Shown here piece after piece: positions 48,955-57,071 of a stretch of DNA of 64,000 nucleotides. The stretch covers positions 6,425 to 70,424 of the forward strand of contig JAPOVT010000007.1 in the NCBI GenBank assembly GCA_026708015.1, read 5' to 3'. The DNA is from a bacterium. Lineage in GTDB: Bacteria > Actinomycetota > Acidimicrobiia > Acidimicrobiales > Bin134. A model generated the notes under the pieces. The model worked only from the letters and a program-made list of their open reading frames with translations, ran no database searches and was not told the origin of the DNA. The translations under genes and the position numbers were made by a program. Position 1 is the first letter of the stretch; each line of letters begins with the position of its first letter.

Positions 48955-51204
48955 CTAGCCGGTTGAGGAAGCTATGGCAGACCAGACCTTTTCAGGAGAG
49001 GCGGGCATGTCGAGGTGGCGGATGCCAATGTGCGACAAGGCATCGATCACCGCGTTTTGCACTGCCGGAGTAGAGCCCACCGTGCCCGACTCGCCGATTC
49101 CCTTGGCCCCCAACGGATTCAGCGGCGTGGGGGTGACCGACTCGTGGACTTCGAAGCTGGGCAGCTCGGTGGTGGAAATCACGCCGTAGTCGGCGAAGTT
49201 CGAGGTCAGCAGGTTGCCGTCGGAGTCGTAGTGGACCTCTTCCATAAGGGCTTGGGCCGCGCCGGCAGCCAGCCCGCCGTGGATCTGGCCGTGGGCCAGC
49301 AGCGGGTTCAAGAGGGTTCCGGCGTCGTCCACTGCCACCAGCCGCTCCAACGTCACCTCTCCGGTGTCCGCGTCTACCTCCACCACGGCCACGTGTGTTC
49401 CGAACGGGAAGGTGGCCCCGTGCTGCTCGAAGTCGTTTTCCACGAACAGGGCTTCTGAGACTGCCGCGGCCACATCGGCCCAACCAGCAGATCGGGCCGG
49501 GGTGCCGACCACATGAAACTGGCCGGTCTCTGAATCGAGCACCACATCCGCAGGCGCAGCCTCCAACAGATCAGCTGCCAATGGGCGGGCCGCATCTATC
49601 AGCTTCTCAGAGGCGTTGAGCAAGGCTGAACCGGCGATCTGGGCGGTGCGGGAGCCTCCGGTGATGTCGCTGGAGGGGATCTCGTCGGTGTCGCCGTGGA
49701 TCATTTCGATTTGGTCCATATCGATGCCCAGGGTGTCGGCCACCACCATCGTCAGCGTGGTCACGTGGCCTTGGCCGAACGGGGTGGCGCCGGTGCGGGC
49801 CAGCACCGTGCCATTTGGGCGCAGTTCCAGGCTTCCCGTTTCCGTACAGACAGGCCCCATGGGTGAGGTGACCTCCACATAGGTGGCCACCCCGATGCCC
49901 AGAAGCCGATGATCGCCATGCTCCCGGCGAACGGCTTGCTCGGCCCGCAGCCCGCGGTAGTCGGCCGCTTCCAGCGCCGCCTCCAGCGAGGCCCGGTAGT
50001 CCCCGGAGTCATATGCCGCCCCAGTGGGCGTGGTGAGGGGAAAGGCGTCAGGGGCAAGGTAATTGCGGCGGCGCAATTCAGCCGGATCCATGTCGATCTC
50101 GGCCGCGAAGAGGTCCACCGCCCGCTCAATGGCTGCGGTGGCCTCCGGCCGACCAGCCCCTCGGAACGCGTTTACCGGGGAGGTGTTGGTGGCTACGGCG
50201 GTGGCCGACCAGGCCACATGGGCGATGTCGTAGTTGCCGCAGGCCATGAGCCCGGTGAAGGTGGGCAGAAGGGCCCCCACACCGGGATAGGCCCCTGCGT
50301 CGGCCAGCATGTCCAGGCGGTAGTGGGTGAAGCGACCATCGGCGGTGCCGCCCAGGGTGACGGTCTGGAACTGGGCCCGGCTGTGGCCTAGCGACTGGAG
50401 GCTCTCGGTGCGAGTCTCGGCCCAGCGCATCGGGCGGCCCACTCGACGGGCCAGCCATCCCAGCAGGCACTCCTCGGCACCGGGGCTGGCCTTTGTGCCG
50501 AAGCCGCCGCCTACATCGGGAATGATCACCCGCACCTGCGACAGGTCCAAACCCAGCGCGCCGGCAATGGCCCCTTGGGCAGTGTGAGGCCCCTGGGTAC
50601 TCGACCAGCAGGTCAGTCGGCCGTCGTCGCCCCATGCCGCGGCGGCCACTCGGCCCTCAATGGGACTGGCGTAGATCTTGGAGTTGACAACGCGATGAGA
50701 GATCACCACCTCGCACTCGCTGAAGTCCACTTCGGATGTGGGGGGGAGGGCGATGGCAACATTGGACTCAGCATCGTCGAACAACTTGGGGCCGTCGGCC
50801 GCCGTCTCAGCATCGACCACCGCGGGCAGCGGGTCGTAGTCGGCCCATACTGCCTCGGCCGCGTCAGTGGCCTGCTCGACGGTCTCAGCGACAACCGCGG
50901 CCACCGCTTCGCCGACGAAGCGCACCTTGCCGGTGGCCAGCAGCGGGCGGGACATGGCGGCATCGCCTGCCATCGGAGGGCGGGGCGGCAAGTCCAAGTC
51001 GTCGCTCGTAACTACATCGATCACGCCGGGCATGGACCGGGCATCGCTTGTCTCCACCGACAACAGCCGGGCGTGGGCGATTGGCGATCGCACGAACACG
51101 ACATGGGCCGCCCCATCAAGTGGGATGTCGGCCACATAGGTTCCCCCGTCGGTCAGCATCCGGGGGTCTTCCACCCGCCTCACCTCATTGCCCAAAATGC
51201 TCAT
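48955..51204 (-). CDS. Molybdenum hydroxylase large subunit (xanthine dehydrogenase/CoxL family)
   Basis: The 749-residue protein has the aldehyde-oxidase a/b hammerhead start (VRRVEDPRMLTDGGTYVADI), the molybdopterin-binding VIIPDVGGGFGTKASPGAEE, NAFRGAGRPEATAAIERAVD and the catalytic glutamate in LGAKGIGESGTVGSTPA. AFRGAGR matches form II-like loops rather than the AYRCSFR of true CO dehydrogenase. The FAD (CoxM) and iron-sulfur (CoxS) subunits normally encoded alongside are missing here. It is followed by an LLM gene after 23 bases. Confidence 0.92.
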   Translation of the reverse strand: MSILGNEVRRVEDPRMLTDGGTYVADIPLDGAAHVVFVRSPIAHARLLSVETSDARSMPGVIDVVTSDDLDLPPRPPMAGDAAMSRPLLATGKVRFVGEAVAAVVAETVEQATDAAEAVWADYDPLPAVVDAETAADGPKLFDDAESNVAIALPPTSEVDFSECEVVISHRVVNSKIYASPIEGRVAAAAWGDDGRLTCWSSTQGPHTAQGAIAGALGLDLSQVRVIIPDVGGGFGTKASPGAEECLLGWLARRVGRPMRWAETRTESLQSLGHSRAQFQTVTLGGTADGRFTHYRLDMLADAGAYPGVGALLPTFTGLMACGNYDIAHVAWSATAVATNTSPVNAFRGAGRPEATAAIERAVDLFAAEIDMDPAELRRRNYLAPDAFPLTTPTGAAYDSGDYRASLEAALEAADYRGLRAEQAVRREHGDHRLLGIGVATYVEVTSPMGPVCTETGSLELRPNGTVLARTGATPFGQGHVTTLTMVVADTLGIDMDQIEMIHGDTDEIPSSDITGGSRTAQIAGSALLNASEKLIDAARPLAADLLEAAPADVVLDSETGQFHVVGTPARSAGWADVAAAVSEALFVENDFEQHGATFPFGTHVAVVEVDADTGEVTLERLVAVDDAGTLLNPLLAHGQIHGGLAAGAAQALMEEVHYDSDGNLLTSNFADYGVISTTELPSFEVHESVTPTPLNPLGAKGIGESGTVGSTPAVQNAVIDALSHIGIRHLDMPASPEKVWSAIASSTG

Positions 51205-51247
51205 GGATGAGAAGCGTAAGCCAGAGTCCCGTCGAGGTACCTACCGG

Positions 51248-52639
51248 CTATTGGTGGAGCGAACGACGCCAAGCTTGCGCATCTTCGCCCATCGGGGTTG
51301 ATGGGGGCCGGTCGGTGAACGGCCACAGCTCCTCGGCGATGCTCCGCCAATTGGCGGTGGCACCGAGTTGGGCGAACAGCGAGATGAGCCCGAGGTTGAT
51401 GCGCTGGAGCACTACCAGCGAGGGCGGCACGTTGAGCACCTTCTTCAGCTCGGCGTGCTCGCCAGAGGCATCGAAGATGGCCCTGACTCCCGCGGCGGCA
51501 TACTCCTGGGTGAAGGTCCGGGTCTCGTCGGTGAGCACGAACTCGTAGAAATGGGTGAAGAACGCCTCTACCTCGTCATCGCTGAACGGGGCATCGGCCG
51601 GCAGCAGTCCGGCGGTCACCAGTTCGGCTCGGAATCGGGGGATGTCTCGGTCGATCACCATGGCGGTGAGCATTCGCTCGAACTGGGTGGTCTCCTGTTC
51701 GCTGAACCGCTTGACCAGGCCAAAGTCCAAGAACGTGACCGATCCGTCGGGGTGGAAGAGATAGTTCCCCGGGTGGGGATCGCCGTTGAACGCCCATAGG
51801 CGATAGATCGACCCGATCGAGAATCGGTAGACGGTTTCGGCTACCCGGTTGCGCTGATCTTGAGGCCAGCCCAGCACCTCCTCGAAAGTCGCTCCGGTTG
51901 CCAGTTCGGTGGTCAGCACTCGGGCCGAGCTCAGGTCGTCGCACACCTCGGGGATGGCAATGTAGGGATGGCCTCGGTAGTGATCGGCGAACAGGCGCTG
52001 GTTAGACGCCTCGTGCTCGTAGTCCAATTCCTCGGTAAGCCGCTGGCGCAGCTCCTCCACGATGGGGGCGGGGTCGAGGCCGGGAAACAGCACCGAGAGA
52101 GCTCGGAATACCATCTTCGCCGAGCCCAGATCGGCGGCGATGGCCTCGGCCACGCCGGGATACTGGATTTTGACCGCACAGGCCCGGCCGTCGGGCGTGA
52201 TGGCCCGGTGGACTTGGCCGATGGAGGCCGCCGCGACGGGTACCGGATCCCATTGCTCGAAAAGCTCATCAGGCGGAGCGCCCAACTCGGCGGCTAGCGC
52301 CGACTCGGCCAGGGCCGGGCTCATAGGCGGGGCGTTGGCCTGGAGCTGAGCCAGAGACGACCGGGTGGACTCGGGCAGGCCAACGTCGAGATAGCTGGCC
52401 ATCTGGCCGATCTTCATCAGCGCGCCCTTCATGTTTCCCAGCACTTCCACCACATCGGCCGCAGTGCGCAACTCTCGCTCGGCATCGAGGGTCTCAGTCC
52501 GCTCGGCGTCGGCGAACACTTGACGCGCTCGTACCATCGCCCACCGCCCGCCGCTACGGGCGCCCAAACCGGCCATCTTGGCCGTACGCCCGAGCCGACC
52601 CCGCCGAGGTACCGCTCCCCCACTGCGCCTGTCTGCCAC
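51248..52639 (-). CDS. ABC1/AarF/UbiB family atypical kinase
   Basis: A GTG start gives a 463-residue protein. Family hallmarks are the KxGQ motif in GALMKIGQMASYLD, the Ala-rich loop VAAASIGQVHRA replacing the P-loop, CAVKIQYPGV with the lysine, and NGDPHPGNYLF plus FLDFGLVKRF of the catalytic core. These kinases regulate quinone or isoprenoid-lipid metabolism at the membrane. No transmembrane helices are evident. It is divergent from serA across 280 bases. Confidence 0.92.
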   Translation of the reverse strand: MADRRSGGAVPRRGRLGRTAKMAGLGARSGGRWAMVRARQVFADAERTETLDAERELRTAADVVEVLGNMKGALMKIGQMASYLDVGLPESTRSSLAQLQANAPPMSPALAESALAAELGAPPDELFEQWDPVPVAAASIGQVHRAITPDGRACAVKIQYPGVAEAIAADLGSAKMVFRALSVLFPGLDPAPIVEELRQRLTEELDYEHEASNQRLFADHYRGHPYIAIPEVCDDLSSARVLTTELATGATFEEVLGWPQDQRNRVAETVYRFSIGSIYRLWAFNGDPHPGNYLFHPDGSVTFLDFGLVKRFSEQETTQFERMLTAMVIDRDIPRFRAELVTAGLLPADAPFSDDEVEAFFTHFYEFVLTDETRTFTQEYAAAGVRAIFDASGEHAELKKVLNVPPSLVVLQRINLGLISLFAQLGATANWRSIAEELWPFTDRPPSTPMGEDAQAWRRSLHQ

Positions 52640-52690
52640 GCCGCCGAAAATACCGGCCCAAGCACTGTCGCTGGCACGCTTTAAATCGCA

Positions 52691-52712
52691 AGGGCTCGCC
52701 TAAGCGAGCCCT
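52691..52712. promoter_or_regulatory. 9-bp stem, 4-base loop hairpin between UbiB and serA
   Basis: agggctcgc (52691-52699) and gcgagccct (52704-52712) form a perfect stem around ctaa. It lies about 50 bases upstream of the UbiB start and 70 bases before the serA leader ORF. There is no T-run. It may separate the two divergent control regions; its role is unknown. Confidence 0.45.
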
Positions 52713-52733
52713 GCACCCAGCCACCGAAGCGAC

Positions 52734-52764
52734 TGGGGGAATACCCCCATTGTAGCTACATGGG
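52734..52764 (+). promoter_or_regulatory. Two overlapping, mutually exclusive hairpins before the leader ORF
   Basis: tggggg (52734-52739) pairs with ccccca (52744-52749). cccat (52746-52750) pairs with atggg (52760-52764) around a gtagctac core, forming a near-palindrome. The two stems share bases 52746-52749 and cannot form together. The second stem covers the ATG of the leader ORF. Alternatively the near-palindrome is a DNA operator. Confidence 0.4.
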
Positions 52765-52831
52765 TGTCATAAGCCTCAAGCTTCTCCCGGTGATTTCAAT
52801 CGGCAGCTCATCGAAAAACGCGGTATCGTAG
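52760..52831 (+). CDS. Serine-rich 23-aa leader peptide ORF upstream of serA
   Basis: An ATG at 52760 opens a 23-codon ORF ending in TAG at 52829-52831, 88 bases before serA. It encodes MGVISLKLLPVISIG followed by SSSKNAVS: six serines in 23 residues, with three in a row at 16-18 (AGC TCA TCG). A hairpin starts at the first base after the stop. This is the layout of amino-acid leader peptides in ribosome-mediated attenuation, matched to the downstream serine-biosynthesis gene. No Shine-Dalgarno sequence is obvious, and translation is not proven. Confidence 0.5.
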   Translation: MGVISLKLLPVISIGSSSKNAVS

Positions 52832-52880
52832 AGCGGAACAGTTCCGCTATACGGCACAGGAACGGGACCCGACCTGTGCC
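52832..52880 (+). promoter_or_regulatory. Stacked hairpins in the serA leader (candidate attenuator)
   Basis: Segment 1 agcggaac (52832-52839) pairs perfectly with segment 2 gttccgct (52841-52848). Segment 3 ggcacagg (52853-52860) pairs perfectly with segment 4 cctgtgcc (52873-52880). Segment 2 can instead pair with ggaac at 52859-52863, which would block both. This is the 1:2, 2:3, 3:4 topology of attenuators, though the 2:3 stem is only 5 bp, the 1:2 stem has a 1-base centre and no U-run follows segment 4. The serA ribosome site (ggag) and ATG follow 40 bases later. Confidence 0.45.
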
Positions 52881-52919
52881 CCATCCCATCGCCTGCCGAG
52901 CAATAACGGAGTCCAAGCC

Positions 52920-54143
52920 ATGCGAATCCTCTTTGCTGACAGCCTGGCTGAGAGTGCTCTCGAGCGGCTGAGGGCTGGCGGGGACGAGTGCGTGGTCGAT
53001 CCCTCGCTAACTGCTGAGAGCCTGTCCGAACATGTTGCCGGATTCGACGTGCTGGTGGTGCGCAGCACCAAGGTCACCGCTGCCGCCCTTGAGGCCGCCG
53101 ATCGACTTGGCCTGGTAGTGAGAGCCGGAGCCGGGACCAACACCATCGATGCCGACCGAGCCGCCGAGCTGGGAATATTCGTGTGCAACGTGCCGGGCCG
53201 AAACGCCATTGCGGTGGCTGAGCTGGCCATCGGCTTGATGTTCGCTATAGACCGCCACATCGCCCCCGCCACCGCCGATCTCCGGACCGGTGACTGGAAC
53301 AAACAGGCCTACAGCCAGGCCCGAGGGCTGTTCGGCGCCACCCTGGGGATCATCGGCATGGGGGCAATCGGTATCGAAGTTGCCCAACGGGCCAGCGCAT
53401 GCGGACTTCGGGTCATCACCGAGGCTCGGACTGATCGCACTCGCGAGGCATGTCGTCGCATGGCCGACATCGGGGTAGAGGAAGTGCCCGATCGGGCTGC
53501 GCTGTTGGCGGCAAGCGACATCGTTTCGCTGCATGTGCCGGGCGGCGAAGACACCGTGGGCATGGTGGACGCTGAGTTCCTGGCTGCTATGAAGCCCGAC
53601 GCGGTGCTCATCAACACCAGCCGGGGCGAGGTGGTCGATGAGGCCGCGCTGCTGGCCGCGCTGGGCACCACCGGGCTGCGGGCCGGTCTCGATGTGTTCG
53701 CCAGCGAACCTTCGGGCAGTGTCGGACAGATCAGCTCTGAGCTGGCCCGTCACCCGAAGGTGACGGCTACTCACCACATTGGAGCCTCCACCGATCAGGC
53801 CCAGGTAGCGGTGGCCGAGGGTACAGCCGATGTGATCGAGGCCTACCGCAACGGCGTCGTTCTGGACTGCGTCAACCTGGAGAGGGCCCCCAAACGCACC
53901 GCCACACTGAGCGTCCGCCACCACGACCGGGTGGGAGTGTTGGCCTGTGTGCTGCAAGAACTGAGCCGTCGGCACGTGAATGTGGCCAACATGCAGAATC
54001 GGATTTTCTCCGGCTCGGAAGCGGCCGTGGCCATCATCGAAGTGGCTGGAGATGTCGATGACGATCTGCTCGAAGTCCTCGGTTCCATCGAGCATGTGAT
54101 CTGTGCCTCGGTGCTCGACACCCACTCGGCGGCCATCTCGTGA
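52920..54143 (+). CDS. serA: D-3-phosphoglycerate dehydrogenase
   Basis: The 407-residue protein catalyses the first step of serine synthesis, oxidation of 3-phosphoglycerate with NAD+. It has the substrate domain (VLVVRSTKVTAAALEAADRL, VVRAGAGTNTID), the NAD fold GATLGIIGMGAIGIEVAQRA, catalytic Arg in LINTSRGEVVDEAAL, Glu in VFASEP and His in THHIGAST. A C-terminal ACT domain (VGVLACVLQELSRRHVNVAN) is expected to bind serine for feedback control. The ATG follows a GGAG site. Upstream lie the serine-rich leader ORF and hairpins. The stop overlaps the DUF1015 start (GTGA). Confidence 0.95.
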   Translation: MRILFADSLAESALERLRAGGDECVVDPSLTAESLSEHVAGFDVLVVRSTKVTAAALEAADRLGLVVRAGAGTNTIDADRAAELGIFVCNVPGRNAIAVAELAIGLMFAIDRHIAPATADLRTGDWNKQAYSQARGLFGATLGIIGMGAIGIEVAQRASACGLRVITEARTDRTREACRRMADIGVEEVPDRAALLAASDIVSLHVPGGEDTVGMVDAEFLAAMKPDAVLINTSRGEVVDEAALLAALGTTGLRAGLDVFASEPSGSVGQISSELARHPKVTATHHIGASTDQAQVAVAEGTADVIEAYRNGVVLDCVNLERAPKRTATLSVRHHDRVGVLACVLQELSRRHVNVANMQNRIFSGSEAAVAIIEVAGDVDDDLLEVLGSIEHVICASVLDTHSAAIS

Positions 54144-55423
54144 TCGGCGCACACCCCACCGACGCCGACCAAGCTGGGAGCGAGCCGCTGGTCGCCCCCT
54201 TCGCTGGCTGGGTGGTGCATCCCGACTGGGCCGACCGGGTGATCAGCCGGGCCTACGACAATCTTTCGCCACTACAGCGCCAGGCCCTGGTGGCATCAAA
54301 CCCCTACAGCTACATGAATGTCACCAGGAGCCGAGAGGATCTCTTCGACAACTCCGACCTCTCGCATGAGGATCTGGTCACCCAAGGCGCCGCCGCCCTC
54401 ACCCGGTTGCTCAACGCCAAGGCTTTCGTCCCGACCGGGCGATCGGCCCTGTACCTGTACCGCTTGACCCACAAACAGGGCTCACAGACGGGGGTGGTGT
54501 GTACAGTGCCGGTGCAGGGCTTTGAGGATGGGCGAATTCGCATTCACGAGAACGTTCACGACGAGCGGGCTGACCTGCTCACCGCCCACCTTCAGGGCGT
54601 GGGGGCTACCTCCAGTCCGGTGGCCATGGCCGTTCGGTCTAGCGCCGATCTCTACAACCAGTTATTCGACATCACCGCCGCCGCGCCCGCCGATTTGGAG
54701 TTCGGATCCACCGCGGTGCGCCACCAGGTGTGGACGGTTCCCGACGACTACACGGAGTCGCTGATTGCAGCCTTTGACAACCAGGTGCTGTACGTGACTG
54801 ATGGCCACCACCGCTCGGCCGCCGCGGTGCGAGCCAGGGCCGCCGAACCTGACAACTCGGCATTCGCTCGAACATTGGCCGTGGTGTTCCCTGATGAACA
54901 GCTTCAAGTGCAAGCCTTCCACCGACTGGCTGTCGATCAGCACGACCGCAGTCCTGAAGAATGCCTGACCGCCCTGGATGATGTGGCGGAGGTGACGCCG
55001 GTGTTCTCTTCCATGCAGGCCCGGCCCCAGAAGAAGGGGGTGGCCGGGCTTTACCTGGGGGGTTCATGGCACCAAGTGGCATTGCCCCCGGCGGTAGGCA
55101 ATGGAGCGGTGAACGGCTTGGACGTGGAGCGCCTGCGGCGATCCGTCCTCGACCCCGTGCTCGGAGCCGACGAGCTCGGTGTGCTCGGGACCGTGGAATA
55201 CCTTCCTGCCTCACTCGGTTTCGACGAGATGGCCCGTCGCTGTGATGCGGAGAACCGGGTGGGGTTCGCCCTGCACCCCATGACGGTGCGCGAGCTGATG
55301 GCGGTGGCCGACGAGAACGGGCTCATGCCCCCCAAGTCGAGCTTCTTCGCCCCCAAGCCCCGCTCAGGTGTGTTCCTCAGGATGCTGGGGCGGGGAGCAA
55401 CCGCCCACCTGCCTCCCTCCTGA
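54140..55423 (+). CDS. DUF1015 family protein coupled to serA
   Basis: The GTG at 54140 overlaps the serA stop. The 427-residue protein shows the DUF1015 pattern: PFAGWVVHPDWADRVISRAY, LVASNPYSYMNVTRS, LYVTDGHHRSAAAVRARA (the conserved DGHHR core) and GFALHPMTVRELMAVADENG, LMPPKSSFFAPKPRSG. DUF1015 members include an ATP-free serine kinase (SbnI/SerK type), so a role in phosphoserine or serine metabolism is plausible and fits the context. The kinase assignment is an inference from family and position. Confidence 0.9.
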   Translation: MIGAHPTDADQAGSEPLVAPFAGWVVHPDWADRVISRAYDNLSPLQRQALVASNPYSYMNVTRSREDLFDNSDLSHEDLVTQGAAALTRLLNAKAFVPTGRSALYLYRLTHKQGSQTGVVCTVPVQGFEDGRIRIHENVHDERADLLTAHLQGVGATSSPVAMAVRSSADLYNQLFDITAAAPADLEFGSTAVRHQVWTVPDDYTESLIAAFDNQVLYVTDGHHRSAAAVRARAAEPDNSAFARTLAVVFPDEQLQVQAFHRLAVDQHDRSPEECLTALDDVAEVTPVFSSMQARPQKKGVAGLYLGGSWHQVALPPAVGNGAVNGLDVERLRRSVLDPVLGADELGVLGTVEYLPASLGFDEMARRCDAENRVGFALHPMTVRELMAVADENGLMPPKSSFFAPKPRSGVFLRMLGRGATAHLPPS

Positions 55424-55459
55424 GACAACTGCCAACATCAAGCCAGTACTGTTGCCGAC

Positions 55460-56644
55460 GTGTTGATTTCATCGGACTCCCACGTCGTTGAGCCGGGTGA
55501 TCTGTGGCTGGAGCGACTGCCCCAGCGGCTTCGGGATCGGGCCCCTCGGGCGGTGCAAGATCCCGGCAACCACTACTGGTACTTCGAGGCCCCCGAGATG
55601 GGCCGGGGAGTGAATCTCACCCTGTCGCGAAACGCCGGGATGACGCAGGGTGAGGTGGATGCCCTGCTGGCCGCCGACCCCGACGCCTGGGTGGGGGCGA
55701 CTGGCGGGCATGATCCGGCGACCCGTCTGGCCGACATGTGGGTTGACGACACCTTGGCCGACGTGGTCTACCCCACTGCCGGCCTGTCTCTTCTGCAATA
55801 CGACGATGTGGAGCTCCAGCTGGCTTGCATCCAGGTTTACAACGACTGGCTGGCCGAGTTCTGCGCGGTAGACCCCGACCGGATCATCGGCATCGCCATG
55901 ATCCCCACCTGGGACATCGAGGTGGGGGTGGCCGAGATGAATCGCTGCGGCGACATGGGACTGCGCGGTGCCATTGTCTGGAGCTCGCCGCCCGCCACCC
56001 GGGAGTTCAGCTTCTTCTCCGACCGCTACGAGTCACTGTGGGCCACTGCCGCCGATCGATCGATACCGATCTCCATCCACATCTTTGGCGGACACCAAAC
56101 CAAGGCCATAAACAATTACGGGGTGACCGTGGAGGGCACCTACTACTTCGGGATCACGGCCCGCGACGAGCTGGCCCATACCACAGCCGAGTTGATCGCG
56201 GCCGGGGTGTTCGAGCGCCATCCCAACCTGCGGATCGTGGCCGCAGAAGGGGGCATCGACTACGCCGCCCGCCTGGAGCAGCGGCTCGATCTGACCTACA
56301 GCGGAGCATGGAGCCGGATCGACGACCGGCTGACCATGAAGCCTTCGGAGTACTTCCGCCGCAATGTGTACCTGACCTACATCGAAGACCCCATCGGGTT
56401 GAACAACCTGCGGTTCACCGGCAGCGACCACTTCATGTGGTCCAGCGACTACCCCCATGGGGCGGCCACTTGGCCCCGGTCCCGCGAGTTCACCGCCAAC
56501 GAGTTCGACGAGGCGGGAGTGAGCGAGGCCGACCGCCGCAAGCTCACCCTCACCAACGTGGCCGAGCTTTACAACATCAACCTGGAGGCGGTGAGCCGGC
56601 CGTCGCCGGTCATTGCCGACAAAGTGGCGGCGGCAGTCAGCTGA
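55460..56644 (+). CDS. Amidohydrolase 2 family metal-dependent hydrolase
   Basis: A TTG at 55460 is taken as start (MLISSDSHVVEPGDLWLERL). The 394-residue product has SDSHVVEP at the metal site, IPISIHIFGGHQ with a mid-barrel histidine, RIVAAEGGIDY and FMWSSDYPHGAATWP with the late aspartate and histidine. It belongs with ACMSD/gamma-resorcylate-decarboxylase-like amidohydrolases. It overlaps the convergent truncated haemoglobin gene by 8 bases. The gene at 12989 is of the same family but not a close copy. Confidence 0.88.
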   Translation: MLISSDSHVVEPGDLWLERLPQRLRDRAPRAVQDPGNHYWYFEAPEMGRGVNLTLSRNAGMTQGEVDALLAADPDAWVGATGGHDPATRLADMWVDDTLADVVYPTAGLSLLQYDDVELQLACIQVYNDWLAEFCAVDPDRIIGIAMIPTWDIEVGVAEMNRCGDMGLRGAIVWSSPPATREFSFFSDRYESLWATAADRSIPISIHIFGGHQTKAINNYGVTVEGTYYFGITARDELAHTTAELIAAGVFERHPNLRIVAAEGGIDYAARLEQRLDLTYSGAWSRIDDRLTMKPSEYFRRNVYLTYIEDPIGLNNLRFTGSDHFMWSSDYPHGAATWPRSREFTANEFDEAGVSEADRRKLTLTNVAELYNINLEAVSRPSPVIADKVAAAVS

Positions 56645-57071
56645 TCGGCACTCGCCGCGAACCAGTCGGCGGCGCGGGCGGCTGCTTGTTGATGAGGTGG
56701 GTGGCAGCCGACTCGAAATAGTCCACCATGGCGGTGTGGATGTCTTCGCCTAGCCCGGCCCCAGCCAGCGCAGCCCGCATGTGGCCCATCCAGGCATCTC
56801 GCTCGGCGACGCCGATCTCGAATGGAGCGTGGCGCATTCGCAACCGGGGATGGCCCCGCTCGGCGCTGTAGAGGGGCGGCCCTCCCCAGTATTGGGCCAA
56901 GAAGCCGGCCAGATGATCCCGTGAGGGGCCCAAGTCTTCAGGGTAGAGCGGCCGAAGCACCGGATCGTCGGCCACGCCGTCATAGAAGCGGTCCACCAAT
57001 TGGTCGAAGAATGCCTGACCGCCTACTGCGTCGTACACCGTTTGCTCCACCGGCCTAGCGTATTGCGACAT
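56637..57071 (-). CDS. Group II truncated haemoglobin
   Basis: The last usable start is the ATG at 57071 (MSQYARPVEQTVYDAVGG), giving 144 residues. The 2-on-2 globin pattern is visible: FFDQLVDRFYDGVADDPVLR, LYPE, the proximal histidine in RMRHAPFEIGVAERDAWMGH and the G-helix tryptophan AWMGHM. It binds haem and probably handles O2 or NO. Its start codon shares two bases with that of the divergent SixA gene (CATG 57069-57072). Confidence 0.92.
   Translation of the reverse strand: MSQYARPVEQTVYDAVGGQAFFDQLVDRFYDGVADDPVLRPLYPEDLGPSRDHLAGFLAQYWGGPPLYSAERGHPRLRMRHAPFEIGVAERDAWMGHMRAALAGAGLGEDIHTAMVDYFESAATHLINKQPPAPPTGSRRVPIS

Noticed and set aside
48955-51204. Large molybdenum subunit called as CO dehydrogenase coxL
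   Set aside because: The active-site loop is AFRGAGR, not the AYRCSFR of form I CO dehydrogenase, and the partner genes are missing.
52832-52848. agcggaac-a-gttccgct read as a LexA/SOS box
   Set aside because: Actinobacterial SOS boxes have GAAC and GTTC separated by four bases; here the spacer is one base. Its position right after the leader stop fits an RNA hairpin better.
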